Origin: Pseudomonas viciae
GTDB lineage: Bacteria; Pseudomonadota; Gammaproteobacteria; Pseudomonadales; Pseudomonadaceae
Length of the DNA: 64,000 bases
Assembly (NCBI RefSeq): GCF_004786035.1
Contig: NZ_CP035088.1
Span: 4,004,001-4,068,000, forward strand
Reading direction: 5' to 3'
Both the position numbers and the translations under genes were made by a program. Shown here one piece after another: positions 16,308 to 24,276 of the stretch. Numbering within the stretch: the first letter of the stretch is position 1; every line of letters begins with the position of its first letter. The notes below the pieces were generated by a model. The model was not told the origin of the DNA, did not search any database, and worked only from the letters and a program-made list of their open reading frames with translations.

Positions 16308-17021
16308 ATGCGTACTTGGCTCGCAAACCTGCTGGCATGGACAAGCTCGGTCAAAGATGAGCAGGACTTGGTGAACGGCGTTCAACGCGTTGCCTGGGAG
16401 TTGGATTTCGAATGGTTTTCGTTCGGTGTCTGCACAGCCCTGCCTTTTTCCAACCCCATCATGCAGATGCGCTGCAATTTCTCGAGCACCTGGCAGCGCC
16501 GCTACAGCGACGCCGATTTCCTGCTTGTCGACCCTTCGGTACAGCGAGCGCGCGCCTGCACCACACCCTTTTTGTGGCAGGGAGAACTCATGCGCAAGAT
16601 GCCGCAATTCTGGGAAGAAGCTCGCGCCGCAGGCCTGCGATACGGCTGGGCCTGCTCGCGCACCAATGCCTCGCGCCACCAAAGCATGCTGACGCTCGCC
16701 CGCAGCGGCTCTACGCTGGATGTGACCGAACTCAATGCCAAGGAACTCAAGATGCGCTGGCTTGCCGAGACTATTGCGCCAGTGATGGAAAGGCTGCTGA
16801 TCACCCCGTCACATCAGGCCCAGCATTACCGGCTGACCGCACGGGAAATCGAGGTGCTACGTTGGACGGCCGATGGCAAGACACAGGAAGAGATCGCGCA
16901 GATCCTGGCCATCTCCTTCGACACCGTCAAATTCCATGTGAAGAACGCCGTGGGCAAGCTCGGCGCCACTAACAAAACCGCAGCGGTGGTCAGGGCAGCC
17001 GTCCTGGGCATCATCAGTTGA
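16308..17021 (+). CDS. LuxR-family quorum-sensing regulator (second, solo)
   Basis: This 237-residue protein has the autoinducer-binding domain followed by a LuxR helix-turn-helix (LTAREIEVLRWTADGKTQEE and following, about residues 172-230). Pocket and fold residues of the family are present: Trp62, Tyr66, Asp75, Pro76, Trp90 and Gly113. GGAG lies five bases before ATG 16308; an in-frame start at 16191 would precede the promoter. It is divergent from trpC across the lux-box and 30 bases upstream of the LysE-type exporter gene, which probably shares its transcript. With the first LuxR gene it brackets the operon. No synthase gene is present, so it senses a signal made elsewhere or by another cell. 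Confidence 0.87.
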   Translation: MRTWLANLLAWTSSVKDEQDLVNGVQRVAWELDFEWFSFGVCTALPFSNPIMQMRCNFSSTWQRRYSDADFLLVDPSVQRARACTTPFLWQGELMRKMPQFWEEARAAGLRYGWACSRTNASRHQSMLTLARSGSTLDVTELNAKELKMRWLAETIAPVMERLLITPSHQAQHYRLTAREIEVLRWTADGKTQEEIAQILAISFDTVKFHVKNAVGKLGATNKTAAVVRAAVLGIIS

Positions 17022-17051
17022 CCCCACACCTACCTCGCAGGGAGCGTCACC

Positions 17052-17678
17052 GTGTTTCCAATGGATATCTGGTTCACCTACACCACAGCTTGCGTGCTGC
17101 TGGTCCTCTCTCCAGGCCCTGACAATTTGCTGGCGATAGGACGCGGGCTCAGCCAGGGTCGCCTGGCAGCCCTCGTGTCGGGCCTGTCGTCTGGCCTGGG
17201 TATCCTGTTTCACGTCACCACCGCGTCGCTGGGGCTCACGTTGTTGATCCAGACCTCGACCGTCGCCTTCTGGGTGGTCAAGTTGGTGGGGGCCGCCTAC
17301 CTGCTCTGGCTCGGGATCAAGGTGCTGCGTGCCAAAAGCTTGATCACCTTCGCGCCCGCCGCGCGACAGCCCCTGCGCAGCATCTTGCTGACAGGCTTCC
17401 TTTCAGCGGCGCTCAATCCCAAGCCAGGGTTGTTCGTGCTGGCGTTCATCCCTCAATTCATCAACCCCGCACTTGGCTCGGTCACTGTGCAGATGCTGGT
17501 CTACGGGTTCTGGTTCGCTCTGCTGACGGCCGTGGGATTTTCGTTGATGGGTATCTTCGCCACGCGCCTGTCGCAATACATTTACAAACGCCCGCGCCTC
17601 GCCAACGGGCTCAACCTCGGCGCGGGGTTGACCTTCATCGTGTCAGGACTTTCCATCGCTGCCCTCAGCCAGAAATAA
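17052..17678 (+). CDS. LysE/RhtB-family amino-acid exporter
   Basis: This 208-residue inner-membrane protein has six predicted hydrophobic segments and the family signature near the N-terminus, SPGPDNLLAIGRGLSQG. The family exports amino acids and analogues such as lysine, homoserine and threonine. A GTG start at 17052 has GGAG seven bases upstream; ATG 17061 is the alternative. The gene follows luxR by 30 bases and ends at a strong terminator, so it is likely co-regulated with the cluster. It may export the final product or a toxic intermediate, which would make it a self-protection gene. That function is inferred from position only. Confidence 0.85.
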   Translation: MFPMDIWFTYTTACVLLVLSPGPDNLLAIGRGLSQGRLAALVSGLSSGLGILFHVTTASLGLTLLIQTSTVAFWVVKLVGAAYLLWLGIKVLRAKSLITFAPAARQPLRSILLTGFLSAALNPKPGLFVLAFIPQFINPALGSVTVQMLVYGFWFALLTAVGFSLMGIFATRLSQYIYKRPRLANGLNLGAGLTFIVSGLSIAALSQK

Positions 17679-17704
17679 CACTCACAGGTTTGGCCGATGC
17701 AATC

Positions 17705-17744
17705 AAAAAAAGCCGCGATCCGCCTTCAGCGGTCGCGGCTTTTC
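17705..17744. terminator. Bidirectional terminator between the exporter and LysR genes
   Basis: AAAAGCCGCGA-T-CCGC pairs with GCGGTCGCGGCTTTT across a short loop (CTTCA), with one bulged base. The stem is flanked by A-rich and T-rich runs, so it can stop transcription from both convergent genes. Confidence 0.8.
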
Positions 17745-17755
17745 TTCAAGAGTGT

Positions 17756-18655
17756 TCAGGCGACGAGGATTTCCTCGAGGAACTCAATGAACACATTGAT
17801 GCGACTGGAGCCGCGGTGGTTGGGCAGATACAGCGCGTTGATGCAGGAGCTGGCGGCCCCGGGATTGACTTCGTAGTGTTCCAGGACGCGGCTAAGGCGG
17901 CCCTGGCCGACATCGTCGCGCACCAGCCAGTCGGCCAGCAGCGCCACGCCGCCACCGGCCAGCGCCGCCTCTCGCAGGATGTCGGCGTTATTGCTCTGCA
18001 AGCGCCCCTGCACATTCAGGCTCAAGACAGCTTCGTCGCCCTGGAAAGTCCAGGCATGGTGCGCTGCGCCATAATCAAAACGCAGGCACTGGTGTTTGAG
18101 CAGGTCATTGGGGTGGCGTGGCAAACCGGTCCGTGCCAGGTACTCGGGGCTGGCCACGACCCAACGCTGGAAATGGCCGATCCTTTTACTGACGATGTCA
18201 TCGCTGACCACCGACGAACCGAGACGCACCGACACATCGATTCGCTCGCTGATCAGGTCACTGACCCGATCGCTCAACGACAGGCTGATTTCCAGGCCGG
18301 GATGACGATCAAGCAGACGGCCCAGGTGGGGAGCGATGATGCGCCGGCCGAACTCCACCGGGACACTGACACGCAGATGCCCTTGGGGCTCAGTGCCACG
18401 GTCGGCGACAATGGCATCGGCTTCGTCGATGGACTCGATAATCGCCAGGGCCTTCTCGAAATAGGCTTGCCCGGCGACCGTGACGCTGGTGTTGCGCGTG
18501 GTGCGATTAAGCAGGCTGGCGCCCAGTTCCCCTTCCAACGCCGCCACCTGCCGGGTCACCGAAGACGTGGAAATACCCAGCTTGCGCGCCGCCGATGAAT
18601 AGCCGCCACAACGCACGGTTTCAACAAACATCTTCAGCGCCAGCAACTTGTCCAT
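17756..18655 (-). CDS. LysR-family transcriptional regulator
   Basis: This 299-residue regulator has the N-terminal winged helix-turn-helix (residues 1-60, YSSAARKLGISTSSVTRQVAALE) and a LysR substrate-binding domain (about 90-295). RTTRNTSVT is typical of the CrgA/YafC-like group, which often controls adjacent efflux or oxidoreductase genes. I chose ATG 18655 (MDKLLALKMF) over an extension to 18682. It lies 75 bases downstream of, and on the same strand as, the MFS transporter gene, which is its most likely target or partner. It converges on the LysE exporter across the bidirectional terminator. Confidence 0.88.
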   Translation of the reverse strand: MDKLLALKMFVETVRCGGYSSAARKLGISTSSVTRQVAALEGELGASLLNRTTRNTSVTVAGQAYFEKALAIIESIDEADAIVADRGTEPQGHLRVSVPVEFGRRIIAPHLGRLLDRHPGLEISLSLSDRVSDLISERIDVSVRLGSSVVSDDIVSKRIGHFQRWVVASPEYLARTGLPRHPNDLLKHQCLRFDYGAAHHAWTFQGDEAVLSLNVQGRLQSNNADILREAALAGGGVALLADWLVRDDVGQGRLSRVLEHYEVNPGAASSCINALYLPNHRGSSRINVFIEFLEEILVA

Positions 18656-18730
18656 AAGCCGATTCCGAGAGCGAAAAATCACCTCGACGACTATGCCTGA
18701 GCACGCAAGAGCTGTCTTGTATGACTGTGC

Positions 18731-19945
18731 TCAAGCCTTGCGATGGCGACGGCTTAGGAACAGCACCAACGCCAAGCCTGGAACACAGGCGATCGCAGCC
18801 GCCGACAGGTTCCACCCGACCTGCTCATACAGGGGGCTGGCGATCAACGAACCCAGGGCCCCGCCGACAAAGATGCTGGTCATGTACACGGCATTCAGAC
18901 GCGCCCGGCTATGGGGATCGATGGCGTACACCTCACGCTGGCCGAGGACCATGTTGAGCTGCACGGCAAAATCCAGCAGCACCGCGCACACCACCAGCCA
19001 GAGATAACCACTGCCTGGCAGGGCCCCCAACCACAACGCAACAGGGGCCAGTATCAACGCAGCGAGGGTGCCACGCTGGCCATGCCCGGCGTCCGCCAAT
19101 CGACCGGCAATCGGGGCCGCGATCGCACCAACGGCCCCTACCAAGGCAAACATCGCGACCTGCGCCTGGCTGAAACCGTGTTGACGAATCAGTTCAATGG
19201 GCACGATGGTCCAGAACAGGCTGAAGCTGGCGAACAGCAACCCTTGATACAAGGAACGCTCTCGCAGGCTTGGGTGGCGTCGCGCAAGGGCAAATACCGA
19301 GCGGATCAACTCGCCGTAAGAGGACTGATGGGTTGGCATGCGCCGTGGCAGGGCAACGGCCATGACCAAGGCAATCAACGCCATCAGGGCTGCGGCGCTG
19401 AAGAACACACCACGCCAACCGACCGCCTGTGCCAGCAGGCTCGACAGTGGGCGTGAGAGCAGAATCCCCAGCAGCAAGCCGCTCATGATATTGCCAACGA
19501 CACGGCCACGGCTTGCTTCAGGGGCCATGTGCGCCGCCAGCGGTACGAGAATCTGCACGGCCACGGAAGTGAGGCCTATCAGCAATGAGAACAACAGGAA
19601 CAACGAAGGCGAGTCGGTGAAGCCTGCCGCTACCAGGCACAGGCTGGCGACGAGCGTGAAGCCCACCACCAGGCGGCGATTTTCCATCAAGTCAGCCAAA
19701 GGCACCAACAGCAGCAGGCCCACGGCATAGCCTAATTGGGTCAGCGAAACGATCAGGCTGGCGTTGGCGCTGGACAGGCCGATTTGCGGGGCGATCAGCT
19801 CGACGATCGGCTGGGCGTAGTAGAGGTTGGCGACGACGGCCCCACAACAGAAAGCCAGCAAGGCGACCAGGGTGCTGGAGATTGGAGCCGGTCGTTCGCC
19901 TGCCTGCGCCGTATTTGCCGGAGTTGCAAAGTTGCCGATGGCCAT
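18731..19945 (-). CDS. MFS transporter (drug/metabolite efflux type)
   Basis: This 404-residue inner-membrane protein has about 12 hydrophobic segments and the major-facilitator motif A region after the second helix (GYAVGLLLLVPLADLMENRR). A hydrophilic loop after the sixth helix (PRRMPTHQSSYGELIRS) divides the two halves. The fold resembles AraJ/YdhP-type exporters rather than sugar-acid importers. It is transcribed toward the LysR gene and away from the cytochrome/molybdenum-hydroxylase operon, sharing a 221-base divergent region with it. The substrate is unknown; it may relate to the compounds handled by the neighbouring hydroxylase. Confidence 0.83.
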   Translation of the reverse strand: MAIGNFATPANTAQAGERPAPISSTLVALLAFCCGAVVANLYYAQPIVELIAPQIGLSSANASLIVSLTQLGYAVGLLLLVPLADLMENRRLVVGFTLVASLCLVAAGFTDSPSLFLLFSLLIGLTSVAVQILVPLAAHMAPEASRGRVVGNIMSGLLLGILLSRPLSSLLAQAVGWRGVFFSAAALMALIALVMAVALPRRMPTHQSSYGELIRSVFALARRHPSLRERSLYQGLLFASFSLFWTIVPIELIRQHGFSQAQVAMFALVGAVGAIAAPIAGRLADAGHGQRGTLAALILAPVALWLGALPGSGYLWLVVCAVLLDFAVQLNMVLGQREVYAIDPHSRARLNAVYMTSIFVGGALGSLIASPLYEQVGWNLSAAAIACVPGLALVLFLSRRHRKA

Positions 19946-20038
19946 GATGGAACCTCATTCGATGGAGAGAGTGTCGCCAAGGCTAGGCGCGACGCTCGCC
20001 CAGGAGAATCCGTCGCTGGGGCAATGCAGCGATGCGCA

Positions 20039-20082
20039 TGACGCAACGACCCCAGCGTTGCCAATGACGCAAAACGTCATTG
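20039..20082. promoter_or_regulatory. Candidate operator with TGACGCAA repeats
   Basis: TGACGCAA occurs at 20039-20046 and 20065-20072. The second copy is part of a perfect inverted repeat, CAATGACG (20062-20069) and CGTCATTG (20075-20082), separated by CAAAA. It lies between the divergent MFS and cytochrome genes. A third TGACGCAA is at 24172, upstream of the Old Yellow Enzyme gene. No T-run follows, so a regulator site is more likely than a terminator. Confidence 0.4.
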
Positions 20083-20166
20083 CGCGGGTTGGCAATACCG
20101 CAACCCATACCCCTTCGCTACGCTTGGGCACGGGCTACGGAGAACCGGCGAATGAAGGGGCGAATC

Positions 20167-21435
20167 ATGAAAACCAAGCCGCTGTGGGTGGGCGCCGTCG
20201 TACTCGCCTTGGTGGGTGGAATAGGTGCCGCGTTGTTGATGTGGCGCCCGGCGATCGCTCCCGCCGACGCGCAATCACCATTCGATTCCAGCCAAGTGCA
20301 CCGCGGTGCGCGGGTAGCCGAAGCCGGCGACTGCGCGGTCTGCCATACCCGTCCCGGCGGTCAGTACCTGGCCGGAGGATTGGCGCTGGTCACACCGTTC
20401 GGCACGCTCTATAGCACCAACATCACGCCGGATATCGAGACCGGGATTGGCCAGTGGTCATTGCCAGCGTTCCAGCGGGCGATGCGCGAGGGCGTTTCCC
20501 GGGACGGGCATTTGCTGTATCCCGCTTTCCCTTACGCGTACTACCGGCGCATGACCGACGAGGATATCGCGGACGTCTACGCCTACTTGATGAGTGGCCC
20601 CGCCGTACACGCACCAGCCGTGCAAAACCGGATGAACTTCCCGATGAACATCCGGCCATTGGTGTCGTTCTGGAACCTGCTGTTTCTGCATCAGCAACCC
20701 TTGACGCCCGTGGCCCAACAATCTGCAACCTGGAATCGTGGACGTTATCTGGTCGAAGGCCCTGGCCACTGTGGCGGCTGCCATTCGCCGCTCAATCCGT
20801 TGGGCGCGGAGAAATCCAACCAGCATCTTGCTGGAGGGCATGTAGACGGATGGGAGGCCCCTTCCCTGCTGGGTATGGCCAGCCGCCGGACATTCCCCTG
20901 GAGCAGCGCGCAACTGGCGCGCTACCTGCGGGCGGAGGTGGTCGAGGGCCATGGCACCGCCGCGGGACCGATGCGACCGGTCAGCCTCAGCCTGACCAAC
21001 ATGCCGGCCAGCGACGCCGACGCGATCGCCGAATATCTCCTGAGCCTCAAGGCCCCCGCGCCCAGCCCGGTCGCGCCCTCGATCAAACCTCCCAGCGAGG
21101 TGATCGGGCAAACGCCTGGCCCTCTACTGTTCCAGAGCGCCTGTGCAGGCTGCCATGGCCCGGCCGCGCCCATGCGCCAGATCGATGGGCGCCCTGCACT
21201 GGACCGCACATCGGCGCTGCATGCGACGAGCGCGCGCAACTTTCTCAAGACCGTGCTTGAAGGTGTGCCCGCCACCCCGGGGCGCCCCGGACCGAGCATG
21301 CCACCTTTCGCTGCCAGCCTCGACAACCACCAGCTCGCCGCCCTGGCCGGGTTCCTGCGCGAGCAGGCCAAGCCTGGCCAACCGTGGGCGGATCTTTCTT
21401 CCACTATTGATGAGTTACGTCAGGAGGCGCAATGA
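20167..21435 (+). CDS. Triheme cytochrome c subunit of a periplasmic dehydrogenase
   Basis: This 422-residue protein has an N-terminal signal or membrane anchor (MKTKPLWVGAVVLALVGGIG) and three c-heme motifs: CAVCH (Cys56-His60), CGGCH (Cys202-His206) and CAGCH (Cys326-His330). This is the plan of AdhB-like cytochrome subunits that pass electrons from alcohol dehydrogenases or molybdenum hydroxylases to quinone or oxidase. ATG 20167 has AAGGGG six bases upstream; ATG 20152 is the alternative. Its stop overlaps the iron-sulfur subunit gene (ATGA). Together the three genes form a periplasmic hydroxylase or aldehyde dehydrogenase in which this protein is the electron acceptor. Confidence 0.88.
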   Translation: MKTKPLWVGAVVLALVGGIGAALLMWRPAIAPADAQSPFDSSQVHRGARVAEAGDCAVCHTRPGGQYLAGGLALVTPFGTLYSTNITPDIETGIGQWSLPAFQRAMREGVSRDGHLLYPAFPYAYYRRMTDEDIADVYAYLMSGPAVHAPAVQNRMNFPMNIRPLVSFWNLLFLHQQPLTPVAQQSATWNRGRYLVEGPGHCGGCHSPLNPLGAEKSNQHLAGGHVDGWEAPSLLGMASRRTFPWSSAQLARYLRAEVVEGHGTAAGPMRPVSLSLTNMPASDADAIAEYLLSLKAPAPSPVAPSIKPPSEVIGQTPGPLLFQSACAGCHGPAAPMRQIDGRPALDRTSALHATSARNFLKTVLEGVPATPGRPGPSMPPFAASLDNHQLAALAGFLREQAKPGQPWADLSSTIDELRQEAQ

Positions 21436-21905
21436 CCCAAGTGACCCTCAACGTCAACGGCTCGCCCCATTCGCTGGAACTGGAGCCGGACATGCCGCTG
21501 CTGTACGCGCTGCGCAATCACCTGGGGCTCAACGGCGCCAAATACGGATGCGGCCTGGGTCAGTGCGGAGCCTGCACCGTGCTGGTCGATGACCAGCCCG
21601 TGTTCTCCTGCCTGACGCCCTGCTCCGGCCTGGAAAACAAGCACATCCGTACGGTCGAAAGCCTGGGCACGGCGGATCGTCCTGGCCCGTTGCAACGGGC
21701 CTTTATCGAGACCCAGGCCGCACAGTGCGGTTACTGCATCGCCGGCATGCTGATGCGCGCCCAGGCGTTGCTTGAGCGCGATCCCCATCCGGACGAACAG
21801 ACCCTACGCGAGCACATGGCAACCAACTTGTGCCGTTGCGGAACCCATTTGCGCATCATCGACGCCATCAGCCGCGTTGCCAGGCCAGACAGGAGTGCCA
21901 CATGA
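21432..21905 (+). CDS. 2Fe-2S small subunit of a molybdenum hydroxylase
   Basis: This 157-residue protein has the two cluster-binding domains of the xanthine oxidase family small subunit. The plant-type ferredoxin part has Cys40, Cys45, Cys48 and Cys60 (YGCGLGQCGACTV). The helical part has Cys99, Cys102, Cys134 and Cys136 (QCGYC, LCRCG). Both neighbours overlap it by four bases. It is the small subunit of isoquinoline 1-oxidoreductase (IorA) type and has no export signal of its own, so it would be carried across the membrane with its Tat-tagged partner. There is no FAD subunit in the operon, consistent with electrons going to the cytochrome. Confidence 0.92.
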   Translation: MTQVTLNVNGSPHSLELEPDMPLLYALRNHLGLNGAKYGCGLGQCGACTVLVDDQPVFSCLTPCSGLENKHIRTVESLGTADRPGPLQRAFIETQAAQCGYCIAGMLMRAQALLERDPHPDEQTLREHMATNLCRCGTHLRIIDAISRVARPDRSAT

Positions 21906-24139
21906 CCCTTCGCGATGAAGTCGACCAAGGGCGCCGCGCGTTCCTGCGCGGGGGCGCGCTGGTGCTGGCGTTCACCTTGGTACCGGCGGCGCGTCATGCG
22001 CTGGCCGATAGCGAGGTCGATACCCTTGGCACGGTCGTGCTGGCGCCCGATCTTCCAGGAAGCCTGCGCACCAATCCCTACCTCGATGCGTGGATCCGCG
22101 TCAGTGCCGAAGGCATCACGGTCTACACCGGTAAAGTCGAATTGGGGACCGGGGTAAAAACAGCCCTCCTGCAGATTGCCGCGGAGCGCCTGCACGTCTC
22201 GCCAGGGGCGATCACCCTGCTCACCGCCGACACCGCCCTGACCCCGAACGAAGGCTATACCGCCGGCAGCCACAGCATCTTCGACAGTGGCACCGCCTTG
22301 TTCAATGCCGCCGCTCAGGTGCGGCAATTGCTGCTGGAATCGGCAGCACGCAACTGGGGTGTGGAAGCCGCATTGCTGGTGACTGACGAGGGCGTCATCC
22401 AGGGCCCGGCTGGCCAGCGAATGTCCTACGCCGAGGCCGTCAAGGGCGTCGACTTGCACCTTTACGCGAAGGCGCAATCGCCATCGCTGCCACCGTCCGC
22501 CTTCAAGCTGATCGGCCATTCGCTTCCACGCCTGGATATCCCGGCCAAGGTCAGTGGCGGCGCCGCTTTTGTCCAGGACATGCGCCTGCCAGGCATGCTG
22601 CATGCGCGGGTCATCCGCCCGCCACGTCCTGGTTGCGCTCTTGAAGACTTCGATACCGAATCGATAAAACGCCTGCCCGGCGTCGTACAGGTGGTGCGCG
22701 ACGGCAACTACCTGGCGGTGGTTGCCCGAGATGAGTGGCAGGCCATCAAGGCGATGCGCAGCGGCTATGAGCTGGCGCGCTGGAGCGGCGCAGAGCCGCT
22801 CCCCGACCCTCAGGACATCCACGGATTACTGACACGCCTGCCCGCCCGCCGCTACCCGATCAGCCATGAAGGCACACCAGCGGCCACAGCCAGCGCGAGC
22901 TATCGCGCCCGGGTCACCAAGCAGTACCTCATGCACGGTTCCATCGGCCCTTCCTGCGCCGTGGCCTGGTTCAAGGATGGCCTGCTCACCGTTTGGACTC
23001 ATACCCAGGGGGTCTTCCCTCTTCGCGCGGGAATCGCCGAAATGCTGGGGCTGACAGTCGAACGAGTGCGCTGCATCCATGTCGAGGGCTCCGGCTGTTA
23101 CGGCCACAATGGTGCGGACGACGCGGCAGCCGATGCCGCATTGATCGCAATGCGCGTCGCCGGCACGCCGGTGCGCGTGCAATGGATGCGCGAACAGGAA
23201 AATCTCTGGGAGCCCTACAGTTGCGCCATGCTCACCGAGGTCCGGGCCAGCCTCGATCCGCAGGGCAAATTGCAGGACTGGACCTATGAACTGTGGACGA
23301 CGCCGCACAACGAACGCATCGTAAACGCCGGCAGGTTGATTCCCGCCCGGTTGTTGGCTCGCCCGTTCGTTTCCGCGCCGTCGGTGCCGATCGCCCAGCC
23401 CGAAGGGGATGGCGATCGAAATGCCGTGCCGCTGTACAGCCTGGCGTCCACCCGCATCGACATGAACTTCGTGACCCAAATGCCGTTTCGCACCTCAGCG
23501 ATGCGCTCGCTGGGGGCGCACATCAATATCTTCGCCATCGAAGCCTGCATCGATGAACTGGCCGTCCAGGCCGGCGCCGATCCAGTCGCCTTTCGCCTCG
23601 CCCATCTCACAGCCCCACGGGCACGTGCGGTGATCGAGCGTGTCCGGGACGCTATGGGCTGGCCGCACAAAAGCAACGAACCAGGTTCAGGCATAGGGTT
23701 CGCGTTTGCCCGCTACAAAAACATCATGGGTTACTGCGCCCTGGCTGTCCGTCTACAGGTGCATCCGCTGACAGGCGAGGTACAACTCGATCACGTGGTG
23801 ACAGCGGTGGACGTGGGCCAAATCGTCAACCCCGATGGCCTGCGCAACCAGGTGGAGGGCGGCATTGTGCAGTCCGCCAGTTGGACGCTGTTTGAAAAAG
23901 TCGGTTACGACCCCGGTGGCGTACGCAGCTACGACTGGAGCGGTTATCCGATCCTGCGCTTTACACAATTGCCCAGGCAGGTCGATGTGCATTTGCTCGA
24001 TCAACCGGGGCAGCCATTTCTCGGTGCCGCCGAGATCGTTCAGGGCCCCATGGCCGCCGCCCTCGGCAATGCCGTGGCGAATGCCACTGGCCGGCGTTGG
24101 CTGAACCTTCCCCTGACCCGGTCAGCGCAGCCGCAATAG
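21902..24139 (+). CDS. Molybdopterin-binding large subunit, xanthine dehydrogenase family (IorB-like)
   Basis: This 745-residue catalytic subunit has a twin-arginine signal at the N-terminus (QGRRAFLRGGALVLAF). Molybdopterin-binding segments include GSGCYGHNGADDAA, QWMREQENLWEP and RSLGAHINIFAIEACIDE. Glu711 in LGAAEIVQGP is the conserved active-site base. The family hydroxylates N-heteroaromatics or oxidises aldehydes using water. ATG 21902 overlaps the small subunit stop; the longer frame from 21830 is inside that gene. No dedicated molybdenum-cofactor insertion (XdhC-type) gene is in the operon. Aldehyde versus N-heterocycle substrate cannot be decided here. Confidence 0.9.
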   Translation: MTLRDEVDQGRRAFLRGGALVLAFTLVPAARHALADSEVDTLGTVVLAPDLPGSLRTNPYLDAWIRVSAEGITVYTGKVELGTGVKTALLQIAAERLHVSPGAITLLTADTALTPNEGYTAGSHSIFDSGTALFNAAAQVRQLLLESAARNWGVEAALLVTDEGVIQGPAGQRMSYAEAVKGVDLHLYAKAQSPSLPPSAFKLIGHSLPRLDIPAKVSGGAAFVQDMRLPGMLHARVIRPPRPGCALEDFDTESIKRLPGVVQVVRDGNYLAVVARDEWQAIKAMRSGYELARWSGAEPLPDPQDIHGLLTRLPARRYPISHEGTPAATASASYRARVTKQYLMHGSIGPSCAVAWFKDGLLTVWTHTQGVFPLRAGIAEMLGLTVERVRCIHVEGSGCYGHNGADDAAADAALIAMRVAGTPVRVQWMREQENLWEPYSCAMLTEVRASLDPQGKLQDWTYELWTTPHNERIVNAGRLIPARLLARPFVSAPSVPIAQPEGDGDRNAVPLYSLASTRIDMNFVTQMPFRTSAMRSLGAHINIFAIEACIDELAVQAGADPVAFRLAHLTAPRARAVIERVRDAMGWPHKSNEPGSGIGFAFARYKNIMGYCALAVRLQVHPLTGEVQLDHVVTAVDVGQIVNPDGLRNQVEGGIVQSASWTLFEKVGYDPGGVRSYDWSGYPILRFTQLPRQVDVHLLDQPGQPFLGAAEIVQGPMAAALGNAVANATGRRWLNLPLTRSAQPQ

Positions 24140-24160
24140 CCCGGCCTCACGCCGCCCCAA

Positions 24161-24180
24161 AGCGTTGCGTTTGACGCAAT
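24161..24180. promoter_or_regulatory. TGACGCAA-containing palindrome before the Old Yellow Enzyme gene
   Basis: TTGCGT-TTG-ACGCAA (24165-24179) is a perfect 15-base dyad and contains TGACGCAA at 24172-24179, the octamer also found twice in the divergent region at 20039-20072. It lies 97 bases before the ATG at 24277. Confidence 0.35.
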
Positions 24181-24276
24181 GCAGCGTAGAGCTTCGACTG
24201 GATTATCACTCGACGCCGGGAGGATTAAGTTAGTGACCAACCGCTGCACCCTGCCATGTCGTCACGAGGAACACCC

